Shown here: piece after piece, positions 57,699-64,000 of the stretch
How positions within the stretch are numbered: position 1 is the stretch's first letter
Layout: every line of letters begins with the position of its first letter
NCBI GenBank assembly: GCA_949130485.1
Contig: OX422185.1
Span: 10,452,118-10,516,117 of the forward strand
From: Agelas oroides
Lineage: Eukaryota; Porifera; Demospongiae; Agelasida; Agelasidae
DNA length: 64,000 bases
Reading direction: 5' to 3'
Program-made: the position numbers and the translations under genes
Notes under the pieces: generated by a model
Database searches by the model: none
Told to the model about the DNA's origin: nothing
Seen by the model: the letters and a program-made list of their open reading frames with translations, nothing else

Positions 57699-58735
57699 TC
57701 AGAGGGGGGCCCCATTCTCACGAAGGGGGCCCCATCTTACCGGTAAAATGGGGCCGGGGAGCCCCGAATAAGGGGGGGCCTCATTTTACCGTGACACCGG
57801 TGTCATAAAATTTTGGGGCCCCATATTATTAACATTATGGGGCTCCCATTGGGATTTTGAGGCCCCCTTTGAACTTGCGCTTTTGGCGAGGTGGGAAGTA
57901 GCGTTTGGTACCGCTATCTATCCCATGCAATCATGTCAGAGTCTGCCAAGCATAGTATAGAAGGAAGAAGGGTAGAGCAGTGTTTCTACTCAGGAACTCA
58001 CTATGGAAAGTGTTACCACGAACAAGCCAGATGCGTCACGCGCTTCCGACGACGAGCATCTAGGATCATCATCGACTGCAAACGGTTTCAGCGTTATCCA
58101 CAGCTACCTTAGCAAGCGGAGCTATCCGAGGTGTCTGTGTGTGACAGCCTTTCAGTTGGTTCACTTTCAGATAGCCTATCATAGCAGCTGGTGAAGTTAT
58201 ATCACCCAGCCATACAAAATGGGATGCTGATGGTGACCTTACTTCCAGTACAGCAACAGGAAGGAACTCGAGACTGTGGACTCTTCCGGATTGCAACTGC
58301 ATATAGTGTGGCAATGGGTTAGAACCCCCGCAACATTGACTATATATATGACCAAAGCGCAGTGTGAAGGTTGTAGCACTTAGTTCCATTTTAGTGTGTA
58401 GGTTTATGTAGTAACTCTGACACTGATAACTGGAAGCGTTCCACTTGTTCTATGTACTGATGTCATAAGATTCTGTTCCTTGTTAGATTTAGCCATTTCA
58501 TATAGGTCAACACACTCTACATAACTTCTACTTACAGTTAACTGCCATTAGAGTCACCGACTATAACATGATGTATGGGGTCACAAGGGGGGCCTCAAAA
58601 TGTTAAAATATTAGGGCCCCATGGGGCCCCAAATTTTTTTACATTTTGGGACCCCAGGGCTCTAGAATTTTAAAATTTTTGGGCCCTGGGGGCCCCAAAA
58701 TGGGGAGGGGGGGGCTATTTTCACATGACACCGGT
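57699..58735. mobile_element. Element with GGGGCCCC-rich inverted flanks
   Basis: Both ends (about 57699-57875 and 58578-58735) carry many ggggccccat and aaaatttt blocks plus a tgacaccggt motif, in roughly inverted order, around an ordinary 700-base centre. ORFs in the centre are short and unrecognised. The nature of the element is unknown. Confidence 0.5.
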
Positions 58736-60329
58736 CTATGCAGAACTAGCAACTACTAACTATATAGCTACTTGAAAGCAAGAACTATTGTTGATTTTCG
58801 AGTGGTTGGGCCTAGGCCTAGGCCGCCTATTCCTGGCTACACCACTGGGTTCAGGTAAGTTGACCTCACATGATTTACCAGGGCACTCAGAAATTCACCA
58901 GGGCCTGGGCCCGTATTGGCCTGGGTGTATAGCTACGCCACTGATCAAAGCCACTGCAGACACTAGTATTGTCTTACTGAAACTATGTGGCATGAAACGG
59001 TAATGCACTGTATGGCTGATGCATAAGATCAAATAAGTGATATCGGGATGATGGGGCGTACTCGGCGGGTCCTCGTCGGTACAGCATTTAAGGACAGATA
59101 TGCCAACTACATTCAACACCTCCTGTATATTATTACAGAAATGGCTTGAGGTCTTCGTCCTAAGGCCGACTAGTGTTCCGCATAAACCGCCAAAGACGAT
59201 TGGTCAGTCGTCGCTCAAAGTTTGTCTCCTGCTTCCAGAAACACGGGAGTCGGTAAAACGAATACGGAATAACGGAATAGCAGAATAACTTTTTTAATTG
59301 TCCGGAAATGTTGAACTTTGCCGCGGGGCGGGGGGGTAGTCTCGCAGGCCCGACCCACTTCCGCAAAGAGGTCTGGCGACGTAACCAGATTTCAATAAGG
59401 TTTTCGTAAAGTGCAGACAGAATGTCGCTAATAAATTATTCATAAGTCGTTATTTTAACCCCGTACATCCTTGTATACGGTCTTGCAATATTAAAACTGA
59501 CAGTGCTGAACGGCTAAGTCTCTCTGTGGAGGTACAGAATCTACATACAGTACTGTTGTAGTGGATGTTGGTCCATTTGGAAGTGTTGGTTGTGTGGCAC
59601 GAGTTCCAAGTAGACTATGACCCGTCTTTGATAGCTCAGTCCAACTGATCAACTAGCCTTGTCCCCAGGCTCTCCTGCAAGACCATCAAATTCTGGTGAC
59701 GAGGTTAGATTTGTCTTGCATGGGAGTAGTCTTGCCTGATAGTGCTACAGTGTTGTGTGTGTAGAAGCAAAAGCAGTTTCAGATACGACAAGTCTGCATG
59801 CCAGTAAGCCTATTGGTGCTGGGAGAAGCCATGGTCTGGCAGGCAAGACTAGTTTTAGGATTTTAGTAATGGCAAGGTTACATTGAGCTGACAAACGTGA
59901 CATAATCATTACCAACAGTGCATGAAGTCAATGACAGCTTGATATGCCCTTATATGATTGATATGTCATTGATGCATTAAAGTTTTTGTTTTGTGTTCAT
60001 GGGAGTCTCTCAGTGGTGATCCTCAGTTAGACTCATGTCCAGATCCCACCCTCACACTAGTCTTGCGAACCAGCCGTATTTTTCTTTATTTCCGTTAGGA
60101 AGAAAGAAAAATATGGCTGGCTTGCGAGAATACCCTAGTAGGGACTAGTAGTCCAGAACCAAGCGAGCCAGTAGCTCTCTCTCTCTTCTTTCTGATCCAC
60201 CATGTACAGTTATTGGATGCCAATGCCGACAGGAAACGGGCCCAATTTTACGGACAGTGAACGGATGAAGACTCCCAAAACTGACAAGTTTAAGAAGACA
60301 AAGATGTCTATCAGCTTGGATTCCAGGTT
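58736..60329. other. Repeat-bearing intergenic DNA, no gene
   Basis: 59640-59720 contains ctagccttgtccccaggctct, a worn end of the palindrome family. 60055-60120 is a hairpin (cttgcgaaccagccgtattttt with its complement). About 59705-59880 is bounded by tcttgc..tg and aggcaagacta, another possible short element. Confidence 0.4.
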
Positions 60330-60408
60330 TGCTACCAATGCTACAGTGGTATCTCTATTGCACTCCGATAATACAACTAACAATTGTTCTTGCAGATGTG
60401 ATAAGTAT
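60330..60408 (+). pseudogene. Duplicate of GPCR exon 26 (fragment)
   Basis: gctaccaatgctacagtggt and acaactaacaat match 18355-18412 (exon 26, GAIN) almost exactly; a short deletion after ctccga and a changed 3' part disable it. Its neighbours at 63375-64000 match exons 27-29 in order. Confidence 0.85.
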
Positions 60409-60485
60409 GGGGTACCATATGTCAAAATATTCAATTGAGATACATGCACGGCACCGGGAATTCGGGTTAGTTAGCGCACCGGTAG

Positions 60486-61162
60486 CAGTGGCGGATTTAG
60501 GGGGGGTAAGGGGGGTGCATTTGCACCCCCCTTTGACGGCTAGTAATGTATTTTGCGTACATAACTGCACGAGTCCATCAAATGATTATGCAGCAGTGGC
60601 ATGCAGCAACAACTACCAGGCACAGTTACACACTCACGTATCAGTTCCTTACTGATCTCCAGACGTTTGACTAGGCCTAGAGTTGCTTCGAGATATTCAG
60701 TTCGGCCCGAGGGGTCCGCCACGGTGCGCCTCGGCGTACGAGATTTCGAAATCCACTGGATTTCACGTGGATTTCGGATTTCAGAGTGGATTTCTGGATT
60801 TCACAGTGGATTTCTAGATTTCAGTTTGGATTTCTGCCGACAGGTTTCTTCTTGTATGTTCTTGGATATTTTAGTTATAGTTCCCAGCTTAGCAAAATTT
60901 TTTTAGTTAGTTGTAGTTTTGGTTAACTAAATTTAAAAAAAAGGCCATACTAAAATGTATTTAGCTAAAGTTATAGTTAACTAAAAACAACACTGTCGGA
61001 CAGTGTACGAGATTTCTTTTGTGACGGATCCCTTGGTTCGGCCTTCCAGCTATATTTTGTATGAATGCGTTCACGTGACCGAAAGTTGGCGTGGCAACCC
61101 AAAAAATTTTGCGGCGCGCCGGTGACTAACCCCCCCTTTCAAAATTTCTACATCTGCCACTG
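60486..61162. mobile_element. Non-autonomous element with CAGTGGCGGAT ends and GGTAG duplication
   Basis: Left cagtggcggatttagggg, right ttctacatctgccactg. Immediate flanks are GGTAG on both sides (60481-60485, 61163-61167), a clear 5-base target duplication. About 677 bases, no transposase. Relatives at 38174 and, with longer ends, 45999-54017. Confidence 0.8.
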
Positions 61163-61189
61163 GGTAGGGTAAGGGTTAGGGTTGGGCAG

Positions 61190-63050
61190 GTGAACAGGAT
61201 CTCCAGTGCCGTTTCTGGTGCCGTATATTCCAACTGGTCGCAAGATGCAATTGTTCTACAGCTATATTATATATCATGATGTTTAGCTATATATCATGAT
61301 ATTTAGCTATATATCATGATATTTCTTAAACAAAGCTTTACCCTCAAGGGAGGAGCCAGACATCAGTTGATCAAATCGTGAATAGCGAGGCACCCCTTCA
61401 CCTACTTTATACTCGCGCGCATTACGCGCGCGTAATACCAGCCCGAAGCACGGTAGCGCGTTCAATACATGCACGCAATGATTTTATACGTCGGTATATT
61501 GAACGTGTGACGTCACGTAAGCGGAAAAATCGCTTCGGGAGTCGCTGTGAGGGGTGACGGTGGTGTAGCTGGTGAAGGGAGAGTTGTTGGTGTGCCAAAG
61601 TTTCATTCCTGGGGTAAGTGCACCATACCCGAATATCAACTCAGGTTGGAAGTTCAACGATTCCTCTGGCCTGTGTATTATATTAGTTATATTAGTTATA
61701 TTAGTTACGAGCAAAGTAACCGCACCCCAAGATGCTCATAGGAGGTTAGTGCTGCAGGTTTACCTTTGCTGAACACTCTAGAGTTCAGTGCTATACATAG
61801 GTGAAAAAAATCTTTGTTAGTAGGCTTTAGGAAAACGAAGTGCACTGCTACTTAGCTACAAGACCTGAAGTAGAATGCCTTAGAGTTCAGAGTTTTGTGG
61901 TTTCTTAAAAAACCTTTACCCTCAAGGGAGGAGCCAGACATCAGTCTATCAATCGTGAATAGCAAGGCACGCCTTCACCTGCTTTATACTCGCGCTTTGC
62001 GTGCGTAATATTAGTCCGTAGCGCGCTCAATACACGCAATGATTTTATACGTCAGTATATTGAACGTGTGACGTGCGTAAGCGGAAAAATCGCTTCGAGA
62101 GTCGCTGTGAGGGGTGACGGTGGTGTAGCTGGTGAAGGGAGAGTTGTTGGTCTACCAAAGGTTCATTCATGGGGTATAAGTGCACCATGACATTAACAAA
62201 TATCAACTCAGATTGGATGTCCAATGCTTCCTCTGGCCTGCGTATTATATTATGTTATATTATATTACGAGCAAAGTAACCGCACCCCAAGATGCTCACG
62301 GGAGATTAGTGCTGCAGGTTTACCTTGGCTCGAACACTTTAGAGTTCAGTGCTATACGTAGGTTAAATCTTTGTTAGGCTTTAGGGGAAAAAAAGTTCAC
62401 TGCTACTTAGCCACAAGACCTGAAGTAGGTTTTAGAGATCAGGGTTTTGTGCTGCAAATTTACCTGGAGTAGAAAGCCTTAGAGTTCATAGTTTTGTAGC
62501 TTCTTAAAAAATCTTTACCCTCAAGGGAGAAGCCAGACATCAGTTTATCAATCGTGAATAGCGAGGCACGCCTTCGCCTGCTTCATACCCGCGCGTTACG
62601 CGCACAATATTAGCCCGAAGCACGTTAGCGCGCTCAATACACGCAATGATTTTATACGTAGTATATTGAACGTGTGACGTCACGTAAGCGGAAAAATCCT
62701 CTCTGTGAGGGGTGACGGTGGTGTAGCTGGTGAAGGGAGAGTTGCTGGTATACCAAAGTTTCATTCGCGGGGTAAGTGCATCATGCCATTAACGATTATC
62801 AACTCAGATTGGATGTCCAACCCTTCCTCTGACCTACATGTGTATTATTTATTTAATTATTTATTTATTTATTTATTTACGCGGGTCCTTTAAGTTGCAT
62901 CTTGGGGTGTAATATTAGCTATATTATTTATATTATTTATTTACTTGGGTCCTTTAAGTTACATCTTGGGGTGTAATTATCATGTTTAGCTATATATCAT
63001 GATATTTAGCTATTGTTCTATTAATTTATTATATATCATGGCCAGATGAG
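61190..63050. repeat. Tandem array of ~580-600-base units, three copies
   Basis: The landmark ccctcaaggga-gagccagacatcag occurs at 61341, 61919 and 62518 (periods 578 and 599). Each unit also has tatattgaacgtgtgacg, agcggaaaaatc, gaggggtgacggtggtgtag and, in two units, caccccaagatgctca. The third is cut short and followed by ATTT and TATC simple repeats. Small ORFs repeat with the unit and are not considered genes. Confidence 0.9.
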
Positions 63051-63189
63051 GTACTACATATTTCTAGCTTCATTCACATTTGCTTATTCTCTTCTCCACT
63101 AAACAGCCTAGGTAGCTACAGTATTAATACATTTATTGCTCTGTTTACCATGCATGGATAATTCTATTATGGGTGTTCTAAATATAGTT

Positions 63190-64000
63190 GCAAGAGTACT
63201 CAAGGAATATTATACAACAATTTTGTGTTAGCAATTTGTGCATTAGTACTGTAGGTGTATGTATTCAAATTTTGTATTACATAAGGTTTCTGTAATGATA
63301 CACTGTTAGAAAGTTTCCATGATGCTAGCGCAATTCTCATGGATGTTGACTTACATTCATAACTACTCACTTAGGTTCCATTGTGTGTACTCAATAATGT
63401 ACTGGAGGAAAACAACTTGAATAGATGGATGGATCAATGCAGGAAGTAAGTATGATATATGTGCATGTTTGTGCTGATTTGGCACACTGCTACACACTGT
63501 GCATACACACCATTTGATTAGTTCTACCGACACATACACAAACAACAAAACTCTTGATGCAGAAATCAAGCACAACTTGTAGTTTGCAGAGACTACATAT
63601 GTGTGGGCTTGTGCATACATGCAGGCATCACCACGAAGCCAGGTGCTGTTGGACAATGCCGAACCCATGGAGTCCATACTGTGCAAGTTCTTTGAAATAC
63701 TAACTGAACTGAAATATTATCAAGTGGAAACATAATAGTTTTGTCTAACTCACTGTCATGTAGCTACCATACATACATTTGACCTTTGTTAGGATACTTT
63801 CTCTTATGCCATGAAGTATGCATATGAAGGAGTAGCTATAATTACAAATTAGGAGAGCTCTCTGCAGTGCACATTACTTTAATTTTCACCATTTCGTCTT
63901 TATAGTAATCAGTGCAAGACAGTTTGGTGCTACCAACATGGATACGTCATCAAGGTATTCCCAACAGTGGAGGAGTTGGTGAACTACACAAGCCAGTTCA
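63190..64000 (+). pseudogene. Duplicate of GPCR exons 27-29, degenerate, continues past the window
   Basis: 63375-63450 matches exon 27 (gtactggaggaaaacaactt) but lacks a base near its start. 63623-63735 matches exon 28 (gcatcaccacgaagccag, ttggacaatgccgaac) and ends in tandem stops after a shift. 63906-64000 matches exon 29 (cagtgcaagacagttt, accaacatggata) and lacks ten bases (the ctagagagtg present in the original). Intron sequence is shared too. It is a segmental copy of the GAIN region, not a retrocopy, and at least three lesions make it a pseudogene. Confidence 0.88.

Noticed and set aside
61167-61190. gggtaagggttagggttggg as a telomere array
   Set aside because: Only about two TTAGGG-like units; too short to mean more than chance or a worn interstitial repeat.

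Overview
The window is eukaryotic, metazoan-type DNA: AT-rich, with short introns (many of 100-500 bases), GT-AG splice sites, LINE, LTR and MITE-type repeats, and genes on both strands. The gene content (a very large adhesion GPCR with Calx-beta, Ig and FN3 modules, multi-pass membrane proteins, Ty1/copia, many short inverted-repeat elements) suggests a non-bilaterian marine animal, most plausibly a demosponge. That assignment is inference from style and family content, not from a marker gene.

About half of the window (2499-31904, + strand) is one gene. I resolved 43 exons whose phases join without a break into 2,927 codons plus stop: signal peptide, Ser/Thr/Pro stalk with 4 x 7-residue and 19 x 20-residue repeats, Calx-beta, three Ig domains, FN3, a further Ig block built as a three-module superrepeat, HRM-like, SEA-like, EGF/TSP3-like, a second HRM, GAIN with a cleavable GPS, seven-helix domain and acidic tail. 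Its large intron between 23823 and 26954 holds an antisense gene for a small secreted cysteine-rich protein (24107-24644) and decayed copies of the following exon. Upstream, on the - strand, is the probable last exon of another membrane protein (573-725).

31905-42900 is mainly repeats: a tandem array of GGGGCGAGCC-ended MITEs, one split by a LINE 3' fragment, palindromic elements, an antisense LINE reverse transcriptase fragment with a FADD box, and a probable terminal exon of an unidentified gene (41459-41766). On the - strand at 43104-45286 is a two-exon gene for an extracellular-domain plus multi-pass membrane protein with a proline-rich tail; it carries an apparent one-base frameshift before its first helix.

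45999-54017 is a three-level nest: a long inverted-repeat element, split by a Ty1/copia retrotransposon (48945-53954, CGCCC target duplication), whose 5' LTR is split by a MITE. A 3'-truncated LINE (PHD-finger ORF1 and endonuclease, - strand) follows at about 54070-56950, then palindromes, a GGGGCCCC-rich element, another inverted-repeat element with a GGTAG duplication, and a three-copy ~590-base tandem array. The array lies inside a degenerate second copy of GPCR exons 26-29 (60330 to the window end), so the GPCR locus has been duplicated at least in part.
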